55,568 nucleotides of DNA from Candidatus Zipacnadia bacterium (lineage in GTDB: Bacteria > Armatimonadota > Zipacnadia > Zipacnadales > UBA5352), in NCBI GenBank assembly GCA_029820295.1, contig JALGVA010000012.1:1-55568 (forward strand), given 5' to 3'. A program made the translations under genes and the position numbers. Position 1 is the first letter of the stretch. Each line of letters starts with the position of its first letter. Shown here one piece after another: positions 42,155 through 51,953 of this stretch. The notes beneath the pieces were generated by a model that saw nothing but the letters and a program-made list of their open reading frames with translations, searched no databases and was not told where the DNA came from.

Positions 42155-45100
42155 TCACTCCTCCCCCAGCCGCTCGAGCGCTTCGAGCAGCGCGCGGCGG
42201 CGGTCGTACATGGGCAGCGGGTCGCGAGTGAAGTCGCGCGTGTCGGTGATGATGCTGCCGGGGATCTCGAGCAGCGCGCGCGTGGCGGCATCCTCGCGCC
42301 CCTGCAGCAGCCGGTCGAGCGCGTGGAAGTACTCCCAGTCCTCCAGGCCCTCGCGCAGCATCTCCCAGCGGATCGAGTCCACCGGCCCGGTCAGGATCGG
42401 CTCGTGCTCGGTGTTCGGGTCCACGTTGGGCGGGTAGATGAAGCGCCCGTCACCGTTGCCCCACCAACCGCCGCCGCTGGAGCGCCAGCCCATCGGGTCC
42501 TCCCATGGGTTCTGGTAGGCCCCGGTCTGCCGCACGCGCGCGGGCGAGTACCAGTAGCTGACCCGCCACACCAGGGCGCCCTGCACATCGTACTTCCAGC
42601 TCATCCACTGCCAGATGCGCAGATCGACCGCGTTGTGGTCGATGAACAGGCCCGCCCAGGGCGCCTTGGGGCCGGTGCACACGTACCACCAGACGTCATC
42701 GCCCGCCTGCTGGCGGGCGTGGCACTTCTCCTCGTCGTAGTTGTGCAGCACCGGGCACCAGATGTCCACGAAGCCGACCAGCGCCTCCTCCGGCTGTTCG
42801 GTGAGCATACGCTGGATGTCCGGCGCCCACTCGTCGAGTAGCCTCATGCCGTAGCGCACGTTCTCATAGTGTTCCGGCGCGGGCTCGTCCACCCAGTAGG
42901 CGTAGGCCTCGTCCAGCCAGCCCTTCTCGCGCAGGTGCTCCTGCAGGGCGTGCAGGTACTCGCCGACGATGCGATCATACTCCGGGTTGCCCTGCCGGTA
43001 GGGCCCGACGCCGCCGGGGGCGTCGCGGCGGGGCATGTAGCCGATGGGCAGGCGGAACGACTGCATGCCCATGCCGTCGATGTACCGCTCCAGCCACGGG
43101 TCCCAGGCGCTGAAGTCCACGGTAATGTGCACGTCCCGCGTGCCGGCCTCGAAGCCGCCGTCGGCGAGCAGATTCTCGGCGCCCTCGGCGGCCTCGCCGA
43201 TGAAGACGTCGTCGAACCACGCCTCGCCAGTGCTGGCGCCGGGGTCCACCCAGCGACTGCCGCGCAGGGTGAGCTGCACGCTGCGACAGCCCTCGGCGAA
43301 GCGCCCGGCGGGCAGATCGACCTCGTAGCGCTCCCAAGCGCCGGTGCCGACGTGCACGCTGTCCACGTTGCAGCCGGACATCCAGTCGCCGTCGGCGTCG
43401 TGGCAGCCGATGGTGGTCTGGAACTCGTGGCCCTGCGCCGCGCGCGCGGCGAAGCTCAGCCGATGGGCGCGCTCGCGGTTGACCGGCATGAGAGCGGTGG
43501 TGGCGGCCGCCGGGTTGGCGGTGTCGCTGTCATCGACCACGTGCAGCACCTTGGCGCCCTCGGGCGCGTCGGCGGCCGCCTGCACCTCGCCGCCGTTCCA
43601 GGCGATGCCGACCACCTCGGTGCGCGGGCGATCCAGCCAGCAGGAGTACGGGTCGATGCGGTGATCGCGGAAGCTCTGCATGTAGCGGTCGAAGACCGCG
43701 CGAAGCTGCTCGTCGGTCTGCAGGTGGTGGTAGCGCCGGATCTCGCCGGTGCCCAGGCCCATGGTGGCGACGATGCCGCGCTGAGCGGGCATCTCGAAGT
43801 CGTAGACGCGCAGGCTCACCGGCGCCTCCGCCGACCAGCCGTCGGCACTCAGCGACAGCGTGCCGCGGTACTCGCCGGGCGCGGCCTCGCGCGGAATGTG
43901 CACGCGCAGCCACAGCGGCTGGTTCTGGCCCGCGGCCACGTCCACGGGCTCGTCGAGCGGCGGCAGCGGGTCGGGCCACCAGCCGACCGCGCCCTGCGAA
44001 TCGGTGGGCGTGTGCACGTAGACGTAGGCCACGCGCAGGATGTCGATGGCCGACGCCGGGATGCTCGCACCGCCGGGACCGCTCAGGTCGCCGATGGTGG
44101 CGGTCAGGCCGGTCAGATCGCGCCGCGGCCGCACCACCACCTGCACCGGCTCGAACTCACCGCGCGACGCCTCCAGCCGCACGGTCGGCTCGGACGCAGT
44201 TGGCGCGGGGCGGTCGCGGTTGACCTTGTACGTGCCTTCGCACCACCACAGATCGGCATCGGCATCGGCGGAGATGGCGTAGCCGAAGTCGCTGCGGTAG
44301 AGTTCGGGGACCTGGAACTGGAAGCGCGCGCGGTACAGCTCCTCGCCCCCCGCATCGGCGACCACGACCGCCGCGTCGTAACGCCCGACCGAGCCGGCCA
44401 CGTAGGGCACGGTCACCTGCGCCTCGCCGCCTGCGGGGACGGAGACCTGCGCGTCGAAGCGCGTGGTCTCCCCCGCCTCGGAGGTGAACTCGATGGCCGG
44501 GCGCACGTCCAGCGCGGCTCCACCGGGATTGCGCAGCGCGATCGCGGCCTGGTTGTCGCGGCCGGGCAGCAGCGCGCCCAGAGTCAGCGGCTCCACCGCC
44601 AGCCGGTCGCTGTGCGTCTCCTCGACCAGGAAGGTGGTGGCCCCGGTCAGCGGCTCGAGCGGCTCGGCGAGGTCGGCGCGCAGTGTGTAGCCGTAGACCT
44701 GGAAGGAGCCCGGAGCGGACTCCTCGCGTCCCTCGCCCTCGCCGGGCGAGCGCAGGCGCACGAACACCGTGTCGGCGGGCAGCAGCTCCTCCGGCACCGC
44801 GAACTCGGCCTCGCCCAGGTCGCCGATCGCGCCGATCTCGGTCCAGGTCTCGCCGTCGGCGGAGGCCTCGACGCGGCAGGCGCCGCTCGCGTACCAGCCG
44901 ATGCTCACGGTCACCGTCGCCGCGGTCAGGGCGATGCCGCCGACGTCGTGACGGTAGATGACCTCGGCGCCGGGGAAGAACACCCAGCGGTTGGTATTGA
45001 GGTGCGCGGTGTGGGAATAGAGCGCGCGCGAGTAGTTTCCCGTGTAGCCGCCAACAGGTGCGTGGCAGGTGTACTCGCGGCCCTCAACCGCCTCGCCCTC

Positions 45101-45607
45101 GCCCAGGAGCAGGTCGCCACGCCTGACCGGCAGCGCGGTGACCGGGACCACCGAGACGTCGTCGAAGGCGATCTCGCCATCCGCGCGCCAGTGGCCGACG
45201 CGCACGTAGCCGGGGTCGTCGCGCGCGGGCGGCACGAAGACGTGCGCGGTGCGCGTCCACTCCTCGGTTGGGCGCACGTCGCGGTTGGCCCAGTTGGGCC
45301 CGGAGATGACGCTGCCCGCGCCGCCGCTCTCGCGGCGCATCCACGCCGAGAACTCATAGACGCGCCCGGTCTCAAGACCCGGGTCGTCGGTGCGCCAGTA
45401 GCTGGTGTCGGTGCCGTCGCCGGTCACGGCCACGCCGCGAGCGCCGGTGTGGGCCGCATCGGTCCACGTGCAGGTGTCGGCCGATGGCGACCACGCCTCC
45501 GGAGCGTCGGCGCCTTCCTCGAAGGACGGGTTGGGCAGCAGGTTGCCCTGCGCGTGGCAGGCCGCCGCCAGGGCGGTGCAGATGAGCGCGACGCCGATGG
45601 TCCTCAT
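42155..45607 (-). CDS. Large secreted protein with DUF4091 (GH123-like) domain
   Basis: An 1150-residue protein. The start at 45607 has GGAGG seven bases upstream and a signal peptide (RTIGVALICTALAAACHAQ). N-terminal CBM4-like domain (NLLPNPSFEEG near 22-32), further beta-sandwich domains (to about 610), then a TIM-barrel region of DUF4091 type (about 630-1130) with AYWVDEPAPEHYENV near 910, where the DEP carries a likely acid/base. The family is close to GH123-like glycosidases that act on N-acetylgalactosamine; the real substrate is unknown. It follows the GH32-like gene by 29 bases. Confidence 0.85.
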   Translation of the reverse strand: MRTIGVALICTALAAACHAQGNLLPNPSFEEGADAPEAWSPSADTCTWTDAAHTGARGVAVTGDGTDTSYWRTDDPGLETGRVYEFSAWMRRESGGAGSVISGPNWANRDVRPTEEWTRTAHVFVPPARDDPGYVRVGHWRADGEIAFDDVSVVPVTALPVRRGDLLLGEGEAVEGREYTCHAPVGGYTGNYSRALYSHTAHLNTNRWVFFPGAEVIYRHDVGGIALTAATVTVSIGWYASGACRVEASADGETWTEIGAIGDLGEAEFAVPEELLPADTVFVRLRSPGEGEGREESAPGSFQVYGYTLRADLAEPLEPLTGATTFLVEETHSDRLAVEPLTLGALLPGRDNQAAIALRNPGGAALDVRPAIEFTSEAGETTRFDAQVSVPAGGEAQVTVPYVAGSVGRYDAAVVVADAGGEELYRARFQFQVPELYRSDFGYAISADADADLWWCEGTYKVNRDRPAPTASEPTVRLEASRGEFEPVQVVVRPRRDLTGLTATIGDLSGPGGASIPASAIDILRVAYVYVHTPTDSQGAVGWWPDPLPPLDEPVDVAAGQNQPLWLRVHIPREAAPGEYRGTLSLSADGWSAEAPVSLRVYDFEMPAQRGIVATMGLGTGEIRRYHHLQTDEQLRAVFDRYMQSFRDHRIDPYSCWLDRPRTEVVGIAWNGGEVQAAADAPEGAKVLHVVDDSDTANPAAATTALMPVNRERAHRLSFAARAAQGHEFQTTIGCHDADGDWMSGCNVDSVHVGTGAWERYEVDLPAGRFAEGCRSVQLTLRGSRWVDPGASTGEAWFDDVFIGEAAEGAENLLADGGFEAGTRDVHITVDFSAWDPWLERYIDGMGMQSFRLPIGYMPRRDAPGGVGPYRQGNPEYDRIVGEYLHALQEHLREKGWLDEAYAYWVDEPAPEHYENVRYGMRLLDEWAPDIQRMLTEQPEEALVGFVDIWCPVLHNYDEEKCHARQQAGDDVWWYVCTGPKAPWAGLFIDHNAVDLRIWQWMSWKYDVQGALVWRVSYWYSPARVRQTGAYQNPWEDPMGWRSSGGGWWGNGDGRFIYPPNVDPNTEHEPILTGPVDSIRWEMLREGLEDWEYFHALDRLLQGREDAATRALLEIPGSIITDTRDFTRDPLPMYDRRRALLEALERLGEE

Positions 45608-45636
45608 GGTAATGCCTCCGTATGCGTCATGATCGG

Positions 45637-47067
45637 TCACAGATCGAGGGCATGGGCCTCCATGGCGCGGAACTCGGCGGCGCCGTCGAGCACCACGAGC
45701 CGGACGGCGCCCGGCCCGCGGCTCGGCGCGTACGCCGCGACCGCAAACTCGTCATCGATGAAGAGCTGCAGCACCTCGCCATCGCACAGCAGCCGCAGGC
45801 GCGCCGGCTGCACGGGCGTCACGTCCCACGGGATCGACGACAGCACCTCCGTGCCGGGCAGCCGCACGATGGCCACCTCCTGCGCGGCCGCGTCGATGAT
45901 CCCGGCGATGATGCCGCCGTCATCGCTCACGCCAATGCCTGCGCTGCCTCCGGTGCCCACGACCACCTCGACGGCGAAGCTCAGGTCGATGGCCTCGCGC
46001 TCGCAGCCCGCGACGGCAGCCGTGCCGTCGGACACGCCCAGCATCATCGCGCGGGTCGCCTGCCACTCGCCGGCGGCGGGTGCGAACTCGGGCTCGCACA
46101 GCGACGCGCCGCGGTACGCGTCCAGGCTCTCCCAGTAGAACGCGCACAGGCTGCCGTCGTGCGCCGCGTCGAGCTTGAGCGGCGGCGCCAGTTCGCGGCG
46201 CGTCGGCCCCCAGGCGTAGAGCAGCAGGTCATCACCGATGCGCTGCGCACGCGCCGCGTAGAGCGGATCGGCCATCGCGCCGGCGACCACGTCCACGGGC
46301 GGCACCTCCCACGGCCCCAGCGGATCGGACGCCTCCAGATAGTGTGTGCCGTTGCGGCACCAGCGCTCGGGCTTGATCTCCAGCGCGCGCTCAGAGTAGC
46401 GCCACAGGCGCGTGGAGTGCAGCAGATACCAGCGGCCGCGCAGCTCGAACAGGTCGGGGACCTCGTGATCGTGGTAGAGGCCCGGCGCGGCCGCCGGTGG
46501 CAGCGGCTCCCAGTGGATCATGTCCTCCGAGCGCGCCAGGCCGATGCAGCCGCGCTCGTGGCGCGGCCGGTCGCCGCGCTCGGTGGCGGTGATGAAGGCG
46601 TAGCACGCGCCTTCGGGCTCGTGCCGGTAGAGGAACGGGTCGCGCCAGGCCACCGGGCTATCGGCGTCCACGTCGGCGAGGGTCTCATACCAGCGCGGGT
46701 CGGGCTCGAGGACGGGATTGCCCTCGTGGCGCTCCCAGTGGCGCAGGTCGTCGGAGGTGAGCAGGCCGACGCGCTGGCAGCGATCCGCACGGGTCAGGCC
46801 GGTGTAGAGCATGTAGTAGCGCCCACCGACCTCGATGGCCGAGCCGGTGAAGATCGCCGCGTCGTCCCACGCGCCCGGCTCGCCGCGGCCGATCACGCGC
46901 CCCTGCTCGGTCCAGTGGATGCCGTCGGTCGAGGTGGCGTGGCCGATGCCCTCCTCGGCGAACTCGTCGCGCGCGGGGATGGCGTATTCGAGGTAGTACA
47001 TGTGCAACGCGTCCGGTCCCCGCAGGAACCAGAAGTCGCCCATGTGCGTATCGCGCGGACGGTACAT
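45637..47067 (-). CDS. GH32-like (fructosidase-family) five-bladed propeller hydrolase
   Basis: A 476-residue protein without signal peptide. The opening HMGDFWFL-x7-HMYYLEY may hold the Asp nucleophile in the position of the GH32 NDPNG motif. WDDAAIFTGSAI, AWRDPF (the RDP motif) and HEVPDLFEL (the ECP-like acid/base segment, here EVPD) follow in GH32 order. The C-terminal 130 residues form a beta-sandwich. GAGGAG precedes the start at a good distance. It is probably a cytosolic beta-fructosidase-like or related enzyme; GH43/GH68 relatives cannot be excluded. It starts the unit with the DUF4091 gene. Confidence 0.85.
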   Translation of the reverse strand: MYRPRDTHMGDFWFLRGPDALHMYYLEYAIPARDEFAEEGIGHATSTDGIHWTEQGRVIGRGEPGAWDDAAIFTGSAIEVGGRYYMLYTGLTRADRCQRVGLLTSDDLRHWERHEGNPVLEPDPRWYETLADVDADSPVAWRDPFLYRHEPEGACYAFITATERGDRPRHERGCIGLARSEDMIHWEPLPPAAAPGLYHDHEVPDLFELRGRWYLLHSTRLWRYSERALEIKPERWCRNGTHYLEASDPLGPWEVPPVDVVAGAMADPLYAARAQRIGDDLLLYAWGPTRRELAPPLKLDAAHDGSLCAFYWESLDAYRGASLCEPEFAPAAGEWQATRAMMLGVSDGTAAVAGCEREAIDLSFAVEVVVGTGGSAGIGVSDDGGIIAGIIDAAAQEVAIVRLPGTEVLSSIPWDVTPVQPARLRLLCDGEVLQLFIDDEFAVAAYAPSRGPGAVRLVVLDGAAEFRAMEAHALDL

Positions 47068-47356
47068 CAGCGTCGCTCCTCATCCCTGTGAGCGGCACAC
47101 CAAACTGAGGCAGCCCGGCACGGGCCCGCACACCTGCTCGGCTGCCGACCCTACTGTTCGCAGTCGGGGCCGTGTTACCCTCCGCCGTGCGCACGGTAGG
47201 GCCGAGCAGTCTCCTTGCTCGGTTGCCGAGGCTTCGAGAAACTGGTACCATTCGCCCCGAAGTGCGTTGGCTGATGGCGAGTGGCCCTTGGACGCGCGGC
47301 CCCTTCGGACTGGTCGCCAGCATGCGCCGATCGTGACCTATGCGGAGGCATGACGC

Positions 47357-49324
47357 ATGACGACTGAACCCGGCGGGCGAGCGGCCGCGATCTTCGGCGT
47401 ACTCTCCGCTGACGAGGATCTGGTGCGGGACCGGATCGAGGCATTCCGCGAGCAACATGCCGGGGGGGCGGCGCACGTCATGCGATCGGCCACACGCACG
47501 TGCGGCGTCGCCGCCGCGGCGGCCGGCTCCGGGCCCGCCGCCAGCACGGCGCTTGCGCCCGATGGGACGACGATGGCCGCAGTTGCGGGTGATGTCTGGG
47601 GCCGCAGCGACAGCAGCGCCGACCCGCACGCGCCGGCGTCCGCACAAGCCCTGCTCTCTCTGTGGGCCAGGTATGGTCCGGGCCTGATCCGCGAGGCGAG
47701 CGGCATGTTCGCAGCCTGCATCTGGGATGGCGCAGCCGACCGGCTTCATCTGCTGCTTGACTGGGTCGGGGGCACCCACGGCCTCTACTACGCGCAGGCC
47801 GGCGAGGCCTTTCTCTTTGCCGACAGCCCCCTGCCGCTGCTGGACGACGCGTGGGACGGCGAGCTTGACACGACCGCGCTGGCCCAGTACCTGGACTTCG
47901 GGCACATCCTCCCGCCCAATACGCTCTTCCGCGGTGTCATGAAGCTGACACCCGGGTGCGCGCTCACTCATGGGCCCGGAGACTCCGTCCGGACGGCGCG
48001 AGTCTTCAGGCATCGTTTCGATCCGGTCCGAAGCGACGACTGGGCAGAGCGCTTCCGGGTGGTGCATCGCCGTAGTCTGGAACGCGCCCTGTCCCACCAG
48101 ACCGGAAGGCCGGGTGTGTTCGTCAGCGGTGGGATTGACTCCAGCTACAACGCCGCCGTCACGCGCGAGCTGACCGGAGGCGAGATGGACACATTCTCCC
48201 TGGTGTACGCCGACGCCTCAGTCGATGAGTCCTACTACTCGCGGCTGATGGCCCGACATCTGGGGGCAAATCACCACGAACTCAGCCTGGCCTCGGCTGA
48301 CGCACTGGACGAGCTTCCCTCCATGGTGTTCGCCCTGCAGGAGCCGGCCATGGACAGCTCGTTTATCCCGACCTTCCACCTGGCCCGGTTCGCTCGTGAG
48401 AGCGTCGATGCGGTGATCGGTGGCGACGGCCCCGACCATCTCCTGGGCCGGCATTACCCGCTGGTAACCGCGCGGGCGGCACTGCGGCACCTGCCGGGCG
48501 CCGGCTGCCTCGCCGACAGTGTGCTCCGGCAGACCCATGCGGGCCTGCGGCACGCCATATGGCGACGCATGCGGCGGCGGGAGTTCGGTCGGTTCGCCTG
48601 GAAGGCGCTGGCGGCCGCGCACGCCGATCCCGTGCAGGCGTACCTCTCGATCTACAGGGAGATCGCGTACCGCAGCCTGATCCCTGCGCGCTTCCGCGCT
48701 CTACTGTCCGCGCAGGCGTGTTCCGAGCTGCCCGACATGGCCTCCGCCGATCCGCTGATCGCAAACGCACCGGCGCCGGAGTCGTCGGACTTCGACCGCC
48801 TGCTGGCGCTGGACACGACCATCGATGGCTCGTTTGGGGTCTTCGCCAAGGTCGGGCACATGGCCGCCTACCATGGCCTCACCGTGCGGGAGCCGTTCCT
48901 GGACCTGGAACTGTGCGAGCTGCTGCACCGCGTGCCCGAAGGCCTGAAGGCTCACGGAACACGCCTGCAGCGGCTGACCAACCGGGCGGCCAAGAAGCAC
49001 CTGCTCTACATCGCGGCCGAAGGCATTGTTCCCGCCGAAGTCCTCCACAGACCTAAGGCCGGGTTCCGGGCCCCGATCGACGCGTGGCTGCGGGAGCGCA
49101 TTGACGGACTCCGAGCTCATCAGTTGCTGCCGGCCCTGCTCAGCCAGGTGGAGCTGCTCGAACCGATGGCCGTGGACAAGCTGCTGCACGAACACTGCAA
49201 CCGCATCTGCGATCACGGGACGTTGCTTCTCATGCTGGTCACTCTGGATCTCTGGTACGCCATATTCGTCCAGAACCGCGGCGCAAGTCCCCACTGGACG
49301 TGGACGGATTGGCTCGCGCAGTAG
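47357..49324 (+). CDS. Asparagine-synthetase-like protein with a dead glutaminase domain
   Basis: A 655-residue protein. GGAGG lies eight bases before the ATG, so the start is firm. AsnB starts with Cys2 (CGIFGV); here the corresponding segment is AAIFGV (residues 10-15) with neither Cys nor Gly, so ammonia from glutamine cannot be made here. The synthetase domain keeps the PP-loop SGGIDSS (257-263), VDESYYSRLMARHLGANHHE (289-308) and a GGDGPDHLLG (355-364) in place of the usual GEGSDE. So it probably adenylates a carboxylate and joins an amine. It stands alone after a 289-base divergent gap from the GH32-like gene. Possible roles include lactam or amide formation; no substrate is visible. 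Confidence 0.88.
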   Translation: MTTEPGGRAAAIFGVLSADEDLVRDRIEAFREQHAGGAAHVMRSATRTCGVAAAAAGSGPAASTALAPDGTTMAAVAGDVWGRSDSSADPHAPASAQALLSLWARYGPGLIREASGMFAACIWDGAADRLHLLLDWVGGTHGLYYAQAGEAFLFADSPLPLLDDAWDGELDTTALAQYLDFGHILPPNTLFRGVMKLTPGCALTHGPGDSVRTARVFRHRFDPVRSDDWAERFRVVHRRSLERALSHQTGRPGVFVSGGIDSSYNAAVTRELTGGEMDTFSLVYADASVDESYYSRLMARHLGANHHELSLASADALDELPSMVFALQEPAMDSSFIPTFHLARFARESVDAVIGGDGPDHLLGRHYPLVTARAALRHLPGAGCLADSVLRQTHAGLRHAIWRRMRRREFGRFAWKALAAAHADPVQAYLSIYREIAYRSLIPARFRALLSAQACSELPDMASADPLIANAPAPESSDFDRLLALDTTIDGSFGVFAKVGHMAAYHGLTVREPFLDLELCELLHRVPEGLKAHGTRLQRLTNRAAKKHLLYIAAEGIVPAEVLHRPKAGFRAPIDAWLRERIDGLRAHQLLPALLSQVELLEPMAVDKLLHEHCNRICDHGTLLLMLVTLDLWYAIFVQNRGASPHWTWTDWLAQ

Positions 49325-49396
49325 CAACATCCCGCGGTTGACACCGGGGTCATGCCGGAGCGTCGTGGCGGCGTATCGGTCGATCCCTGAGCGCTG

Positions 49397-50137
49397 TCAG
49401 TCGGCGGTGCGGAAGCATAGCCCGAAGGGCAGCAGCGGGCGCCCGTAGATGTCCTTGTAGCCGTTGTAGCGCAGGTCGTTGACGCCCAGCGCATAGACCG
49501 TGCCCGGGCTCAGGCGCACCTCCAGCCTCGCGCTCATCCGGTCCTCGCTCAACGTGGCCTCGCCGCCGCGGTACCCCGGATACAGCCCGCTGCCCCGGAA
49601 GATCACCCACGAGTGGTCGCCGGGCGCGATCGGCCGGTCGAAGGTGACCGTGATCTCGCGCAGGCGCGGGTCCACGTCGGTGGCGCCCTGCTCCGGCACC
49701 GAACTCACAACGTGCGGTGGGAGCTGCTCGGGCGTCCGCTCACCGGTAGCGAAGACCCACGCGAAGCCGCACGCCGGCACGCCGTTGGCGTCCACGAAGC
49801 CGCGGTTCTGGGTGTCATTCACCGAGATGGCGTAGGTGCAGTCCTCCACCAGCGAGGCCGGCAGCACGCACGTGGTGTTGCCGTCACGCCAGGCCGGTAC
49901 TGCGTCCCGAATGCCCGGGAACACGCCGGTCCAGCGCACCCCGCCGAACCCGAAGCCATCCGGGTTCATGGGACGATCAAAGGTCACCGTCACCTCCTCC
50001 AGCCACGGATCGACGTTCGCAGCGAACGGCTCGGGGGTGACCGACACAACCTGCGGCGGCAGCGCCGTCAGCTCCTGCGCCCCCGCGCATGCGACCACTG
50101 TCAGCGCCAGGACACAACCGGCAACTGTGCGCTTCAT
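49397..50137 (-). CDS. Secreted protein of two SbsA/Big_5-type Ig-like domains
   Basis: A 246-residue protein with a signal peptide (KRTVAGCVLALTVVACAGAQ; cleavage near 22). The start at 50137 is preferred to an upstream GTG. Two copies of a Big_5/SbsA-type unit are evident: PPQVVSVTPEPFAANVDPW-x-x-x-V-T-V-T-F-D-R-P-M and PPHVVSSVPEQGATDVDPR-x-x-x-I-T-V-T-F-D-R-P-I. This is a known surface-anchoring Ig-like fold. No catalytic residues are seen. It is the last gene of the minus-strand fucosidase unit. Confidence 0.85.
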   Translation of the reverse strand: MKRTVAGCVLALTVVACAGAQELTALPPQVVSVTPEPFAANVDPWLEEVTVTFDRPMNPDGFGFGGVRWTGVFPGIRDAVPAWRDGNTTCVLPASLVEDCTYAISVNDTQNRGFVDANGVPACGFAWVFATGERTPEQLPPHVVSSVPEQGATDVDPRLREITVTFDRPIAPGDHSWVIFRGSGLYPGYRGGEATLSEDRMSARLEVRLSPGTVYALGVNDLRYNGYKDIYGRPLLPFGLCFRTAD

Positions 50138-50171
50138 GGCAACCGTCCCCATTCTGCACTCTGTGCGCTGC

Positions 50172-51911
50172 TTACGTTACCGGCGCCAGCTCAATCCCGC
50201 GCAGGTCCATGGCCTGCTGGCGGCGGATGGTTGGCACCATCACCTTGATGGTGTTCGCGCCCTTCTTGAGCCGGATGACCGCCGCCTGCTTGCGACGGAA
50301 GCGGCCCTGCGTCGAGGCGGTCCTCACCACCTGGCGCTGGCCGCCCTCGACCGCGCCCCCGCCCGTGCTGGCGATCATGCCGTTGGGCATGATGCGCGGC
50401 GCCTCCTTGCCGTTGATGATGAACTCGACCTCGCTGCCGCCCTGGCCCGGCTCCACGCGGTAGTCCAGCCAGACCTGATAGTCGCCGCGCTTCGGCACCG
50501 TCACCGTCCACTCGATGCTGTCGGCGGGGTTGATCCAGTTGCCCGCGTGGACCACGCCGTCCTCGGCCTCGTAGCGGATGCGCATGCCGTGCGGGCCGTC
50601 GAGGAAGCCGTAGAGCACCGGCAGATCGATGCGCCCGTCCTCGCCCGGCCCCAGCACCATCGGCTCGACCTCGGGCGCGCCGTCGAGGTCCACCGCAAAG
50701 ACGCTGGCGACCGGGTCGGGGGCTTCGTCCGGGAGCGTGATGACCCAGTCATCGCCATCGCGCTCGCAGGCCAGCCTGGGCCGGCCCTTCTCGACCACGG
50801 ACACGCGCTTGATCTCGTTCTTCAGCCCGGGCAGGCGGATGGCGCCGTCGGCGGGCCACTCGAAGACATGCACGTAGAGCCGCTCGCCCCTGGTGGTCAC
50901 CCGCCCGTAGAAGGGCAGCAGGTTGAACGGGCTGGCGGTGGTGCCGTAGATGGCCTCGGAGTACCGGTCCATCCACGCGCCGATGGCCTCGAGCCGCTCC
51001 ACAAACTCCTTCTGGATGGTGCCATCGGGCCTGGGGCCGACGTTGAGCAGCAGATTACCGCCCTTGGAGACGATGTCTACGAGCATGCGGATCAGGAACT
51101 CGGGGCTCTTGTAGACGGTCTCCTCCCTGTCGTAGCCCCACCAGTGCGAGGTCATGGTGATGCACGCTTCCCAGACGAGGGGCTTGCCGTCCTCGTCGAA
51201 CAGGCCCGTGGGCGGGATGCGCTGCTCGGGGGTGACCAGGTCCTCGCGCGTGAAGGCGCGGTCGTTGATGATGATGTCGGGCTTGAGGCGCCGCGCCAGG
51301 GCGTTGGTCTCCGCCCCGCCCAGCGCCTCGGGCTTGTTCATCCACCCGCCGTCCCACCACAGCACGAACGGCGCCGGGCGGTACTCAGTCATAAGCTGCT
51401 CGATGTGCTCGCGCATGTACTCGATGTAGCGCATGACGTCGTGGCCCGCTTCAGGGCGCCGGTCGGCCTCCCAGGGCAGGCGCGGCAGGTAGTCCTCGTG
51501 CCACCAGTCCATGATCGAGTAGTAGAAGCCCACCGGGATGCCCTTGCGCTCGAAGGCCGTGGTGATCTCGGCGATGGCGTCCCGCCCGAACGGGGTGTTG
51601 GTGACCTTCCAATCGGTGTTGTGGGCGTCGAACATGCAGAAGCCGTCGTGGTGCTTGGTGGTCACCACCATGTACTTCATGCCCGCGCGCTTCGCCAGGT
51701 CCGCCCAGGCGGCGGGATCGAACCTCTTGGCGGTGAAGCGCGGCGGCAGCCTGTCGTACTCCTCCTGCGGGATCTTCCCCACGTTGCGGATCCACTCGCC
51801 CCTGCCCAGCAGCGCGTAGACGCCCCAGTGGATGAACATGCCGAAGCGTGCCTGCTGGAACCACTCGAGAGTCTGTTCGCGCGTGTGCCTGGTCTTCGCC
51901 TTGCGAGCCAT
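50172..51911 (-). CDS. Alpha-L-fucosidase (GH29) with C-terminal CBM-like domain
   Basis: A 579-residue protein of the GH29 family. Visible: FGMFIHWGVYA near 23-33, TTKHHDGFCMFD near 84-95 and FVLWWDGGW near 182-190, where D187 is the likely nucleophile. The general acid is not as clear. The last 150 residues (RYEAEDGVVHAG..., from about 440) form a CBM6/35-like domain. No signal peptide is present, so the enzyme may be cytosolic, or exported by another way. GGAGG precedes the ATG by eight bases. The gene lies 42 bases after the nitrilase gene and 34 before the Ig-like gene. Confidence 0.93.
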   Translation of the reverse strand: MARKAKTRHTREQTLEWFQQARFGMFIHWGVYALLGRGEWIRNVGKIPQEEYDRLPPRFTAKRFDPAAWADLAKRAGMKYMVVTTKHHDGFCMFDAHNTDWKVTNTPFGRDAIAEITTAFERKGIPVGFYYSIMDWWHEDYLPRLPWEADRRPEAGHDVMRYIEYMREHIEQLMTEYRPAPFVLWWDGGWMNKPEALGGAETNALARRLKPDIIINDRAFTREDLVTPEQRIPPTGLFDEDGKPLVWEACITMTSHWWGYDREETVYKSPEFLIRMLVDIVSKGGNLLLNVGPRPDGTIQKEFVERLEAIGAWMDRYSEAIYGTTASPFNLLPFYGRVTTRGERLYVHVFEWPADGAIRLPGLKNEIKRVSVVEKGRPRLACERDGDDWVITLPDEAPDPVASVFAVDLDGAPEVEPMVLGPGEDGRIDLPVLYGFLDGPHGMRIRYEAEDGVVHAGNWINPADSIEWTVTVPKRGDYQVWLDYRVEPGQGGSEVEFIINGKEAPRIMPNGMIASTGGGAVEGGQRQVVRTASTQGRFRRKQAAVIRLKKGANTIKVMVPTIRRQQAMDLRGIELAPVT

Positions 51912-51953
51912 GGCTGATGCCTCCTGATGCTGAGTGCAGCGGCCTGCTGCACG

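Noticed and set aside
47000-47353. Small frame before the Asn-synthetase-like gene, considered as a lasso or other RiPP precursor
   Set aside because: The frame overlaps the start of the GH32-like gene on the other strand, has no leader/core pattern, and no RiPP protease or transporter is nearby.
49836-51917. 693-residue plus-strand frame opposite the fucosidase
   Set aside because: Antisense shadow of a GH29 gene with conserved HHDGF and WWDGGW motifs.
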